From assembly GCA_025738555.1 (NCBI GenBank), contig JAOVFP010000001.1, positions 7,378,001 through 7,442,000 on the forward strand: a DNA stretch of 64,000 nucleotides, in the 5' to 3' direction. Shown here piece by piece: positions 35,601 through 46,570 of this stretch. Every line of letters begins with the position of its first letter. Positions within the stretch are counted from its first letter, which is position 1. Source of the DNA: Cyathus striatus. Its lineage: Eukaryota > Basidiomycota > Agaricomycetes > Agaricales > Nidulariaceae. Made by a program: the position numbers and the translations under genes. The notes under the pieces are model-generated. The model was not told where the DNA came from and ran no database searches. It saw only the letters and a program-made list of their open reading frames with translations.

Positions 35601-36839
35601 AAGACATGACTGAACTAAGTGACGACATTGCCATTCAAATGGATGAAGGGCATCTGGTTTCAGCATTAAGCGGAAAATCTTGGCTTACAAGGGCCACAGG
35701 ACTTGCGTTACTCTTGCAATTATATACTGTTAAACATGGTACGATGCATTATGTTTGTTTTTATACTCAATCCTGGATTTTAAGAAATATTTTACAATAG
35801 AATATCGGCGCTCTCAAATGATTAAGGAGTCGACGATTGTCACCATTATTCCAATTGCGCTGCAAGACGAAGTTGAAGACGTTCGCACCTCAGCATTGAA
35901 ATTTTTAATTCTGTTTTTGGAACATGGTTTGTACTCAGAATAATTTTCTCATTTGGCTTGTGGTCCTTACTGATCATATGTGTCACTTAGAACGTTCTTT
36001 TTCCAGATTTGAGCAATATACAGAGCAATTTTTGTCACTTCTTAAGATAGAAAACCTCAAGTTTACTGCTGCCCAGCTATTATCTTTGATGTCAGGTAGC
36101 GAAGATAGTGAGTAGCTCTTGGTACAATTTTGGGTAGTCTAAACATCTAAAATTCCTCCTTGAATATCAAGTACGAGTACGAAAAACAATTTTGACCAAG
36201 ATTATTTCGTCGGGAATAGCACAGGACAAGGAGTCATTCCAGGGATATGACACACTTGTTTCAAGGCTTCTCATTGATAGTATGTCGTTTAATATGAACT
36301 AGTGGGTTCGTATGTTGCTTTACACAAGCACCCTTATACCAATAGAGAGACTATCACGGACCGGACAAGCAATAGATCATGCAATGATTATCTTTGCATA
36401 TGTGCTGTTAAAACGACCTAAACTTGACGATCATCTACGATTCCAGATTTCAAGTGCATTATGGCACAATTACAAGGATATCGGAAATGAACCAACGGAG
36501 AAATTGTTCTCGGCCTCGAAGACTTCAGAACCATATCCAGACAAGGATCTAGTCCCGTATTTTTTGTCTGCTCTCTTCGGACGTCATATCACAAAGGATG
36601 AATTGGACGAGTGGATTGGTATGCAGAAATCTGACCTGACAATGGATATCGGCACAAGGGATAGCGACAGAAGGGATAGCGACAGACGGGATAACGACAG
36701 AAGGGATAGCAGCAGACGGGATAACGACAGAAGGGATAGCGGCAGAAGGGATAGTGACAGGAGGGATAGTGGCGCTAGGCCGATAGCAGGAAGCCCACAT
36801 CAGCAAAGTATGAGCCAGCTACCTGGCACTAGTGCATAG
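29654..36839 (+). CDS. Large membrane protein: N-terminal DUF6535-like domain plus HEAT/ARM repeats
   Basis: The start at 29654 (M-T-S-N-P-T) is followed by a 53-nt intron (29672-29724, GTGCGT with branch CTAAC and CAG). Exon 2 is 29725-29979, exon 3 is 30043-31237, and from 31293 there are about 25 short exons separated by ~50-60-nt introns. Residues about 83-235 hold four hydrophobic segments (LWFMSLTITIISAVMGVLAK, LTIPLLIQISSFLFILGFAF and two others) with AKTW and RQxxD patterns of DUF6535. The later exons each encode a helix pair such as VRSNAIKLLASIL, IRLLSLRSLECAL, VRKVAIESFLYLF and VREKVALKM, so HEAT/ARM repeats cover more than 1000 residues. The C-terminus has an Arg-Asp array (RRDSDRRDND, codons near 36653-36773) and the stop is at 36837. 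The role is unknown; a membrane-tethered scaffold is plausible. Some small exon borders are uncertain. Confidence 0.82.
36653..36775 (+). repeat. Coding minisatellite, RRDSD/RRDND peptide repeat
   Basis: About eight 15-bp units of the form AGAAGGGATAGCGAC inside the last exon of the HEAT-repeat gene, encoding R-R-D-S-D or variants. Units differ by single bases. The array is highly charged and probably disordered. Confidence 0.88.
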
Positions 36840-36970
36840 TACATACTATTCTATAGCGCCATAAGTAGCGCCATAACACATGTACCCATTATGTAGAACC
36901 GGACAGTAACTGATTTTCGTTGTACGGCACGTAGACCCTTAGGTATGCTGCTCTACACAGATCACGCATG

Positions 36971-37250
36971 TCAAGTAGGACAAGAGCGGTCGTGTTTCCG
37001 TGCGCTGCAGGAGGAATAGGGTACGAATATTATACAGGCGTGGAGGGAAGTTTCACCTGGTTCTGGGTCTATCTTAACGAGGCAGATATCAATAAGCCCA
37101 GTTGGCAGAATTCGTTCTATGAGACTAAGTGATTGCGGGAGTGAGTATAGGCTGAAGAGGTTGTGTCCGTTGTAGTAATATTGGTTAATACGAGCAAAGT
37201 CGAAAATATATAATACAGTAAGCGTCCAGCCGACATAACGGAACACTCCC
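36971..37250 (-). pseudogene. Possible membrane-protein exon or remnant
   Basis: An open minus-strand frame with aromatic-rich sequence (WGVFRYVGWTLTVLYIFDFA, then NGHNLFSLYSLPQSL) looks protein-like and has normal codon make-up. I could not find a start codon or flanking exons, and the family is not recognised. It could be a relic or the 3' exon of a small unrecognised gene convergent with the HEAT gene. Confidence 0.3.
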
Positions 37251-39357
37251 CAGAGTGTATAATGCAGGGCTCAGGTTATAGTTCCGTTATCCTAGCCAAA
37301 CACCCAACCTACCCCATTCTCCAAAGCACGACCATGAGGCCCTATCGATATGGCATAGCGCCTCCGATACACGTAGCTCCGGCACCCTAGCCACCTAGTC
37401 TGTTGCATAACACATCTTGGCTGGGACAATCAATAACAAGCAGAGTCGCAACCACCAGGTAACGAAGTGGGCACAATATGCAATGGTGAGTTCATCATCC
37501 CGAGGCCTAGCAGCATCAGCCATTCACGCTCAGTGATCGTCGCGAACGACACCCATTCATCTCTATCCATCCATGGTGCAACGTTAGGCTCTTGTACAAC
37601 AGCCACCCGGTCTACTGCTTAGGCTGTTAAATCGGTGGAGCCGACAACACGGAAAAGGTCAGCAACGACGTAGATGTAAAGTCGGATTCGATATGCGATA
37701 ACAAGTTCATCATCCGGAGGCCCAGTAACATCGGCCTTTCAGGCGTACGTATGCTGCATAGGCCATTCAGACTAACTGAACGAAGAACAGACGAAGTCGT
37801 ACTGGCGGGAATATAGGACAGCATAGCGGGAGAGTAGGTTATTAAGTGAATCCGGGCACTGGGGCTTGGAGCTTGGTTGAAGCTGGCAAAATTGGTGCTG
37901 AGGCCAAACACCATCATACACTCCACGAGCCCACCAACCTACCAAAATTCGAAAACCGCCCGATGAAGCCTCGCTTCGAGCTTCGAGCTTCAGCGAACCC
38001 TAAGACAAAAGACCAAAAGGGGGATACGAAACCCAAAAGGACATCGTTCCTCCCCGAAGAAAGCGGTTGTGGTCAGGGGACCTCTTTGCCATGAAAACCA
38101 AACCAACCCTCCCGCGCACCCCTTCCTAGTGTAGTTTTCTAATTTCATCCTTCGTGAAGGATAGGTCCCATCGGAAGGTGAATGAGGTAAGTGCGAGGGC
38201 GTGCTGGGGAGTAGGTTGTCAAGTGAATCGAGGCAGTGATAATATTTGCTAGTGATGCAGGTGCTGGACAGAGTCTTGCTGAGCCGCAACGTAGTACGCT
38301 GCTACCCAACCCAAAGTTAACCATCCAATCCACCAGCACACCCAACTTCGAACTTCGAGCAACATCCAACAAAGCTGTCGACACAAAAGCAGCTGGTGGG
38401 AACAACGCCTGAAAGGGAGGGTAACGGAATTGAATTACACACACGAAAGGTCTCGATGCTGGAATTCCCTAGCCCAAAGGCACGCCTTGAGAGAATAGTC
38501 GATTCTTCTTTTCTCCCACTTGCCGATGTCGCGGTACAGTATCGTCGTCGATTGACGATGTCAGTAGTCCCGACTCAGCCAGTCACCGCTCTCAGTGCTT
38601 CGGAAGGACCGAAGCCTGATCCAGTAGCTCCTCCTACCTATTGAGGCTGTGCTGAGGTATTGGCCTGGAGGGCGGGAGCTGGTGTTGGCGTCGGTTTTGT
38701 CATGAAAGAGAACATAAAAATGAAGGGTGGAAGGGAGAGGGTAGGATAGAAAAGAGAGAGAGAGAGAAAATAAATACAACATCATTATCCCCACGGCTCT
38801 GTGGATGAACATTAGGGGAATTCAAATATGTCTGTTTTGTAGCGTTACTACATGTTGCTACGGAACAGTCGCTACGACCTTGCCGAAAAACGTGATTAGA
38901 AATTCAAACGGAGAGTTCTAACGTAAATGTTCCCTATGTTTTACTCTTTTCCACTTTGAAATTTCGTTAAAAATTTGGAGGTTGGGTAGATATTAATGTA
39001 TTCAAACATTCTATCTAATAAATAATATATTTTCGTAAGGTGAAAGGAAGTGATTCTTGTAAGTACGATTCAAACATTATGAACTCCGAACTGATCGCCG
39101 CTCGTTCTTCTTGGCAACGATACAGAAATCACTGTAGCGTATCGCGTATCGCCATATTTGAATTCCCCTATTGAGTCGACCTACCCACGATAATTTACTG
39201 GCATCGCATCGCCGCTCCTCTCTTCATCTTTCCTTGTTGCACGAGCAAGGCTGTCGTTATGTCGTCAGGACTCTGCTATTATCTGCTCCTGCTCTTATCT
39301 ACCACACTCAACTTAGCTTGAACACCAACGACAACGACAAAGATAACGACAAAGACA
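37251..39357. other. Intergenic with fragments of a dispersed repeat
   Basis: No convincing gene. Segments near 37830-37900 and 38190-38290 (GTTATTAAGTGAATCCGGGC, TTGTCAAGTGAATCGAGGCA, GCAGGTGCTGGACAGAG) are inverted relatives of 40935-41500 (GCCCCGATTCACTCGATAAC, CTGTCCAGCACCTGC). A short AG-rich run (AGAGAGAGAGAGAAAATAAA) lies near 38755. 38820-39170 is AT-rich and probably the upstream region of the PX gene. Confidence 0.45.
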
Positions 39358-40355
39358 ATGTCCCTGCACCCGCCCACCAAACCGCGCAGTCGGACAATCT
39401 CACCACGTCCCCCTCCATTGGATATACCCCGTTCGCCGCCTGTCGAATCTCCATTAGCTTCTGGGTCTGGGTTCAGGGTTCTTAGGGAACAATCTACTTC
39501 GAATACCCCGTCAACCTCGAACACGAACACTGATAGCATACCCTCCGCCACGAGCAGCGCATACACGGACACAGATACAGAAACGGACATCGATAGCGCA
39601 CATCCCTTCGCGAATAGCACTGCTAAACTTGAGGTGCTTAAGAATGGGGGTGAGATTGATGTGGAGGAGGAATCGAGGTTGTATGATGAGATTTATGGGA
39701 CGTGGGATGGGGATGATGATGTTGTAAGTTTCTCTTCTTTCCTCTTCCCTTCTTTCATTCTTCCCCTCTCTTTTCTCTCCTTCTTCCTCAGTAAGACAAA
39801 ACTGACGGGCGCACAGCTCCCGCCCTCCCCAACATTCCCCGCCAGTACAAGCTCAGCATCAATATTCAGCAAAGACATATACCTAGCAGACAACACAGGC
39901 AACTCATCAGGCGCGTTCGCGCGCGACGTGCGTATAACCGGCTGGTCTCAAGTTGGCGAATTGGATTCGAGGAAGAGTCCGAGGTTGGGAAGTATGAGTT
40001 CGGGTGCTTATGTTGGTACGTCCCTCCCTCCCCTTTCTTCCCTTTCTTTCAAATAAACTAATCTAATACGATGGGGACAGTGTACGATATAAAAATAACG
40101 ACTAAATCCAATACAACCATACACCTCCTAAAGCGATACACCGACTTCTCGCGTCTCCATACCACCCTTCTTCGTACCCTCACTCCGTCTTTGCACCCGC
40201 ACGTACCGGCTCTGCCACCGAAAGCGCCTCTGGCGAGGTTTAGACCGGTGTTTTTGGATCGGAGGAGGCGGATGTTGCAGTTTTGGCTTGCGCGTGTTTT
40301 GTTGCATCCTGAGGTAGGGGGGTGTGAGTGTGTTAGGGGGTGGGTTGTTGGGTAG
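39358..40355 (+). CDS. PX-domain protein, Ypt35-like
   Basis: Three exons: 39358-39723, 39817-40015 and 40081-40355, giving 279 residues. The first ~120 residues are Pro/Ser/Thr-rich and probably disordered (TKPRSRTISPRPPPLDIP). The PX domain spans about residues 170-275: VRITGWSQVGE, then VYDIKITTKSNTTIHLLKRY with the phosphoinositide-contacting R-Y-x-D-F (RYTDFSRLH), the proline loop VPALPPKAPLARFRP, and the C-terminal RRRRMLQFWLARVLLHPE helix. PX domains bind phosphatidylinositol 3-phosphate on endosomal and vacuolar membranes; the short single-domain layout with this ending is typical of fungal Ypt35. Introns are GT-AG, and intron 1 (93 nt) is pyrimidine-rich. No lesions were seen. Confidence 0.85.
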
Positions 40356-41055
40356 TTTTTGAGATATGGAGGAAGGAGGTGGGAGTGGGGGACTAGGAGG
40401 GGGATAGGGAATGAGGGAGGTGGACGAGAGTGGTGGAGAGTGGAAGACGACGCGCTGTCGAGTGTACAGTGTACCACCACATGAAGAAATGCTCAATACA
40501 CTCGTTTCAAGATAAGCCTGTCCTCCTTCCTGGGTGGTAGACTGAAGGGCCCTTGGGTCTTCGTACCCCCTTTCCAGACGGCCTTTTGATCCAGGGTTGG
40601 GTCTCGTAGTTGCTTTGGCGTCGATTCGATACTTGATGCGCGGCTTTGGTGGATGTCGAGGACGATGGTGTACCGCGATAGAGGCATGTGGAAGAAAAGA
40701 ACAAACGATTGTAACCTCTCGTGGCGTACCTTTGGGCTTATCGCTTAGGTCTAGCAGTGACCGTGGTGTTTTAGTCTTTTCGGCCATTATTCCTATCCCA
40801 TCATCTGCTAGGTCTCGAGACTCGAGACTCGAAGCTCGATGTGGGTCGGTCACCGTTGGTGGAGTGTATGGTTGGGTACTTTAGATTCGGTAGGGGGTGC
40901 TGCTGCGTAACTGGACAGCCTCCCTTTTGTACCACCTACCAGCACCTGCACCTGTCTCAACATCAATCATTCTCACTGCCCCGATTCACTCGATAACCCG
41001 CTCTCCCGCCCGCCCTCTCTCTTACTTCAGTCAACTTTGATGGTCTACCTATCCG
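40356..41055. other. Intergenic, non-coding
   Basis: CpG-containing. Open minus-strand frames here are shadows of the PX gene and of base composition. From about 40915 the sequence already belongs to the repeat family of 41056-42263 (CCAGCACCTGCACCTGTC). Confidence 0.4.
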
Positions 41056-42263
41056 CGGGGAAGTAGTCTATATCTCAGGACATTCTTCGGGTGGTGAGAT
41101 ATGCTACGCTGGGACGGGGGTGCAGGTGGATGCGTATGCCCTCAGGATCGACTTTTTCCCCTCCTGAACCACTCCCCCGTCTGTTCCCGGTTTCATTTGT
41201 CAACTTTGATAGTAGATCCAGACCTATCCGTACAAGAGGAGCAGTTTATATCACTGGACATTCTTCGGGGGGTGAGCTGCACCGCGGGGGCTGGGGGAGA
41301 ATGTCGGCGACTGCGACTGCGTATTCCCCTCTTGACGACGAATGCGGATGGGATGGAAGGAGGTAGAACTGGGCGTTGGTGTGTACGCGTACGGCGTATA
41401 AAGCTATAGCTGCAAATGCAGGTCGTGCTTTTCCTTCCATACGGATCGTTTGGGTTCGCTGTCGCTCCAGTACGCCTCTGTCCAGCACCTGCCTCAGATT
41501 CAAGCTCCAAGCTCCACTATTGGCCGATAACCCACCCCTCCTTGTCCCCGCCTGTCCCTGGTCTTACTTCAGTCAGCTGCCGATGGTTGATTGATTACTG
41601 ATTCCTTCCCGAATACGATGGGATGAAATCTGGTACTGGCGTGCACGGGTGTGGCGTATGAAGCTATAGCGGCAGCTGCAGGTTGTGCTATTCTACCCAT
41701 TCGGATATGGGCGATGATCACGTGCTATTGGTATCCGGCCTGTCCAGCTGTTCGTTCATCCACATGCGATACACGATACAGTTTATCGTTATCGTGCTTC
41801 ATAGTCTCTTTGCAACCTTGGACTCGTGGACCTGCTCGAGGTGCTTTGGTAGGAGGAGAAGCGAGTAGGGCGTATAAAGCAACTCCATGGTTGTATAAAA
41901 CGCAGGTCAAGCTTCATGCACATACTTGTCCACTCTGATTATTGGAGTTGCTGCTGTCGAAGGGCACTGAGGGTCGCTGGGGAGCAGCTTCGTGTCCATG
42001 AACGCATGTAATCAACATACCACCGCAAAGCGTGGACTCGGCTTATCCTTGTCTCTGGAGAGGGAGGACGTGGACATGGGTTATCGGACTGGGTGATTGT
42101 AGTGCAGGAGCGCGTGGCTGTGTAGGGAGGACGTGGCTGCGCTGTGGAAGATGAAGAGTACCGGAAGGACAAGCTGGTGATTGTAATCTACTCGTTACTG
42201 CCTATCGTTGTTTGTGCAATCTTCTGTCCTCGTCCAGCATCTATCGGAATAATATCCTCGTAT
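41056..42263 (+). repeat. Dispersed repeat, CpG-rich copy of 17400-18610
   Basis: Collinear with 17400-18610. It has an internal near-tandem duplication: TATATCTCAGGACATTCTTC at 41070 and TATATCACTGGACATTCTTC at 41248, each followed by GGG and GTGAG(A/C). It retains the CpGs lost in the other copy, either because it lies in a gene island or because it is younger. No shared reading frame, so it is treated as non-coding. Confidence 0.85.
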
Positions 42264-42719
42264 ATTCATCGTTGTTGAGCTCCCAACGCTTTGTGATATC
42301 CATCTATTAAGTATAAAAGACGAGATGCAACTGAACATGCGTAACTACAGCACGGAAATTAAGTCTCTAATATCACTCTTCTACATAGAGCGTCTACGGG
42401 CAATACAACGGTGATGGAGAAATCTAAATCAACTTCGAAACTATGGGTCGCTCGCTTGGGATATCAAAGACACAGTTATAGATGGTTACGAGAAGGCTGC
42501 TTTAAAGAACCAGCTACTGATAAACACCTTGTGGAGAAGAGAGGCCATGGTATTGATCATTGCAAAGGTGTCTAGGACGACTGTAACTTCCGTTGACTTG
42601 CATTTCGAAGTACATTCTTAACTTGTTGAACAGATCGTTGCTTTAGTAGACATATTATATATCGTAGAACCTGCGCATGATTAAACATTCGGTTTCTCTT
42701 CCCTCCCTCTTCATACCTA
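42264..42719. other. Upstream region of the seven-helix gene
   Basis: No gene seen. A TATA-like AAGTATAAAAGACG at about 42309 and a pyrimidine stretch TCTCTTCCCTCCCTCTTC just before the ATG fit a fungal promoter and 5' leader. Confidence 0.4.
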
Positions 42720-43982
42720 ATGACGACTCCTTCCGATTTTCACACCCTCCAAGGCGATGAACGTTGTGCATTGATAACAACACTTTCCATGGACGAATAT
42801 GTGATGCCCTGGATATACGGAAATATATTCGCCGGAGTGTTATACGGCGCAATAGTGCTAATTATGATTGGCTATTTGCGTCTTCTTGCTGTACATGTCA
42901 AAGGCAAACAGCCGCTCAGTACACAACAACGGATCATATCGATATACGTCGCTGTGGCCTTTTTTTTAAGCACCCTTCAGTTTTGTGGAGCTTTTCTGGC
43001 TACAACTAAAGATGTATACAAGTTCGGATGCATACATAAAAATATTAGTATGTGGTCTGGACGAAAAAACTGGTTAGAGAATGTTTGCTTTATGTTAACA
43101 GCTTGGACTGTTGATATAATCATGGTAAGTACTAAAATGTTTAATGGAATAGTGAATATATTGTTCTGAGCGCATTAACTAGATGTGGCGATTTTTCATC
43201 ATTTATTATGACCTGAAGCATACGAAATGGAGTATATTTGTATTCTCTTCGCTAGTTCAAGCAGCATCCATAGGTACGTTATCAGCAAACTTTCCAGTAT
43301 CCATATTTCAAGTGATTGACTGGTGATCTATAAATTAGTAACTGGCATTTACACTGTTATCGTTATGTCTGATTCAACGGGCTTGACTATTGCGGTAAAG
43401 CAATTATTCGTATTCATAACATGTGTCTGACCACCTACTAATCAGGAATTTGCGCGTCATGTAGTTATCTTCAACGAAATTCCACTTATTGCGAACATCC
43501 TACTGACACCTACCTACTCAGAATGCTAATTTTTATTTGGTAGTTTTCGAAGCAGTCACCCTGTTTCAGAACATAATGCTTACCACTTTAATTGTGGGAA
43601 GATTACTGTTGTGTCGTCGTCGGATTCGAAAGGTTCTAGGGAGATGTCACGGAAATGAATATACTAGTATAGCTTCGATGGTGGTGGAGTCCCAATTGCT
43701 TCTTGGTATTGCTCAAGTCACAATGCTTGTATCATTAATACAGGCAAATGCTGCTCTTTTCGTATATGGACCCACATTTTATCAAGTTACCGGACAAATC
43801 CAGGTGAGTGAAACTGTTAAGTCCATACCAATTTTCTCATCCTTAATAATTAGGTTCTATCTCCCATGGTATTAATATATCGAGTTATGCAAGGAAAGAT
43901 GTGTAATTCCCAGGCCATTGCGCAGATCACACGACTCAAATTCAATTATAATGACGTTCAGGAACCCAAGTCTGCTGCTTAA
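42720..43982 (+). CDS. Seven-helix membrane protein of Agaricomycete type
   Basis: Model: 42720-43124, 43183-43273, 43339-43394, 43522-43803 and 43854-43982, about 320 residues. Hydrophobic helices include YGNIFAGVLYGAIVLIMIGY, IYVAVAFFLSTLQFCGAF, ENVCFMLTAWTVDIIMMWRF, SIFVFSSLVQAAS, FEAVTLFQNIMLTTLIVGRL and LLGIAQVTMLVSLIQAN. The W-x-x-D-x-x-x-x-W-R-F-F-I-I-Y pattern after helix 3 and the G-R-L-x-x-x-R-R after helix 5 are typical of a large uncharacterised serpentine family in mushroom fungi. The tail is short and cytoplasmic (QAIAQITRLKFNYND). The third intron as modelled is 127 nt, longer than the others; a micro-exon around 43446 is possible. Function unknown. Confidence 0.78.
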
Positions 43983-44341
43983 ATCCGGTCGATAATACTT
44001 CCTGATACCGATATGTACTCTACCGGCTTAAGTACATATTAGACTAGATGCAGTTTATGTTCGAATTATATTTTTTGTACACTGTACCATTTGCTACCTA
44101 TCCCAAATTAAAATTGAAGTGATAGTCATTTTAACAACAGATAGACAGAAGATTTTCGTTTTTAATAGATTCTTAGTTTTATATAAGATAATAAAGGTAC
44201 TATATCTAAATATCTCACCATATAGACCACTTATGTTATAAACTACATTTTATAGAAGAGCAGGATGAGGCAAGAATGAGTTATGGAGTCGGTTTCATCG
44301 ATCTCCGCGCTGACAAGCACATTTCCACGCACGCACATATA
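43983..44341. other. Intergenic, nothing recognised
   Basis: AT-rich 3' flank of the seven-helix gene. The last ~70 bp are more CpG-rich up to the start of the inverted-repeat element. Confidence 0.4.
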
Positions 44342-45944
44342 TGGAAAGCCGGACAACCACGCTCGACCACGTCAAAATCTTTGAGCTCTGAACTTCAGCG
44401 CTTCGGCAGCTCGCTTAGATATTCGCTTAGGCGCTTGCTGTTCAGACTAGGTTTTCGGTTAACAGCTTAATCAGAATGTACATATATCTAAGTACTAATA
44501 TAAAACATTAGAATGGACTGCCACAGCATAGGTCTTTTGTCGTTATGATATGTTATTAATTCAAAAATTACTTGTGATAAAAGAATAATTAAGTCTCTGA
44601 TTCAATCACAATAAGTGTAAGCAAAAATACAATTCCTTAGTTTCAAATCTATGTATTCATTTGTCCCTGCATCATTTTAACAACACTCTGAATTGACACT
44701 GATCTGTTATTCACACTTGAGATTACAAGCTACAATACTGGGTTACATATTTGCAAGTGGTGAATGACTACTAAGGACGAATTCACATTGGATCATATCT
44801 GCAACAAATACTGTGAATGGTTTGGTCTCACAGCTCTGAATGAAGAGTTGATAACTGGCAGCTCACTTGTCCATGTTGATTCTGGGTCATGTTAAGGTAA
44901 CACATAGACTAATAGATACAACTAGGATCACACTGTAATATGATACCTATTGCCTTTGTGAAACCAATATACAGTATCTCATTTTGTTAATCAATTTCTC
45001 AGATCATAATTTGAACTATTCTGCATTGCCTATATTCATAAATTTCTATGGTATCATTGGCCATTCTAATTCTAATGTTTTACATATGTACACCAAAATT
45101 GTTGTCCTCAGTTGTCATTCACCATTTTAAATTATGTACAACCTTGCAATAGCATAAATGTTGCTCTTACTTAAATTTATCCTATCTTACTACATTTGCT
45201 GACTATTAGTTGAGCTTACATATGAGTCCATTATTACTTATTGTACAATGTGTTTGCTCTGTCATTGTTTTTATTTTTATTTGTTTATACTCTACCTAAA
45301 TTGTCATCCTCAGTAGTCATTCACCATTTTAAATCATGTACAGCCCCACAATAGCATAAATGTTGCTCTTAATTAAATGTATTCTATCTTACTACATTTA
45401 CAGAGTGTTAGTTAAGCTTACATATGAGTCCATTATTACTTATTGCACAATGTGTTCGCTCTGTCATTGTTTTTATTTGTATTTGTTTATACTCTGCCTA
45501 AATTGTCGTCCTTAGTAGTCATTCACCACTTGCAAATATGTAACCCAGTATTGTAGCTTGTAATCTCAAGTGTGAATAACAGATCAGTGTCAATTCAGAG
45601 TGTTGTTAAAATGATGCAGGGACAAATGAATACATAGATTTGAAACTAAGGAATTGTATTTTTGCTTACACTTATTGTGATTGAATCAGAGACTTAATTA
45701 TTCTTTTATCACAAGTAATTTTTGAATTAATAACATATCATAATGACAAAAGTCCTATGCTGTGGCAGTCCATTCTAATGTTTTATATTAGTACTTAGAT
45801 ATATGTACATTCTGATTAAGCTGTTAACTGAAAACCTAGTCTGAACAGCAAGCACCTAAGCAAATATCTAAGCGAGCTGCCAAAGCACTGAAGGTCAGAG
45901 CTCAAAGATTTTGATGTGACTGAGTGTGGTTGTTCAGCTTTCCA
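44342..45944. mobile_element. Element with ~430-bp terminal inverted repeats (1603 bp), TA duplication
   Basis: The left arm starts TGGAAAGCCGGACAACCAC and the right arm, reversed, TGGAAAGCTGAACAACCAC. The arms match inward to about 44770 and 45518. TA lies immediately outside both ends, compatible with a Tc1/mariner-type duplication. The left arm has CpGs where the right arm has TpG or CpA (GACCACGTCAAAATC against GTCACATCAAAATC). There is no coding capacity. A lone arm of the same family is at 53150-53445. Confidence 0.85.
45094..45500. repeat. Two ~200-bp tandem units inside the inverted-repeat element
   Basis: Both units run from AAATTGTTGTCCTCAG or AAATTGTCATCCTCAG through AGCATAAATGTTGCTCTTA to TGTTTATACTCTRCC. 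A third begins at 45498 and merges into the right arm. The duplication therefore includes the inner edge of the terminal repeat. Confidence 0.85.
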
Positions 45945-46065
45945 TAGTAAAGTGGGGGAGAAAGTAACCTGATATTCAATGAGAGTAAACTACTGTACCT
46001 AAATAGGTACAGAATGTTGTAAACGAGCAGAGAACTAAAAATCAACATGAGGCCAATTCTACAGT

Positions 46066-46088
46066 ACAGGCAAATTGCCTGCTCTATA
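46066..46088 (-). repeat. Palindromic terminus, inverted copy of the TAGAGCAGGCA motif
   Basis: The reverse complement reads TATAGAGCAGGCAATTTGCC, matching the self-complementary start of the insertions at 11966 and 54955. It may mark the end of another copy whose body extends to lower coordinates. Confidence 0.5.
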
Positions 46089-46452
46089 GTGTTATATTCA
46101 TGCTCACACTTGGTTTAATTGAGTTTTAGCATGAGTGTGATAGGTTTTCTATTACATTTGCAATACTTATCTACATTCATACTCAAATGTTTTTCAACTT
46201 GAGTGTGAGTGTGATTGGTATTTCTATTCACACTCACAATTATTTCCTATAATCTGAGAGTAAGTATGAATATAGATATTTTATATGCATGCTCATGCAT
46301 GTTTAGTATTTACTGACTTGAGTTTGGTTGTGTATTATATTACTATTTTTATGCTCACATGTATATCCTGATACACCTAGTAAAATAATAAGGCTATTTT
46401 CCAAAATATAATAGTCATGTAGTATCAGTAATATAATATAGTGAATCAAGCC

Positions 46453-46570
46453 TGAGAGTCCAAGAGTTGGGGTGAGTCCTGAGCTTCCAGCTAAAGTATT
46501 CTGCTTGAGTACACTATCAAGGGAGGAGTCCAAGAGCTGGGGTTGATTCCTGCACTGCCAGTCAAAGTAT
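46453..46570 (-). repeat. Inverted copy of the paired boxes at 20610-20735
   Basis: GTCCAAGAGTTGGGGTGAGT and GTCCAAGAGCTGGGGTTGAT, each followed by TCCTG(A/C). Same spacing and order, reversed, as in the element at 18867-21416. Confidence 0.55.

Noticed and set aside
40128..40853. 241-codon minus-strand frame
   Set aside because: It is antisense to the PX-domain exon and continues into composition-biased DNA; the plus-strand PX domain is convincing.
41193..41510. Minus-strand frame of 105 codons in the dispersed repeat
   Set aside because: The frame is not kept between the two copies of the repeat (17400-18610 and 41056-42263), so it is unlikely to be coding.
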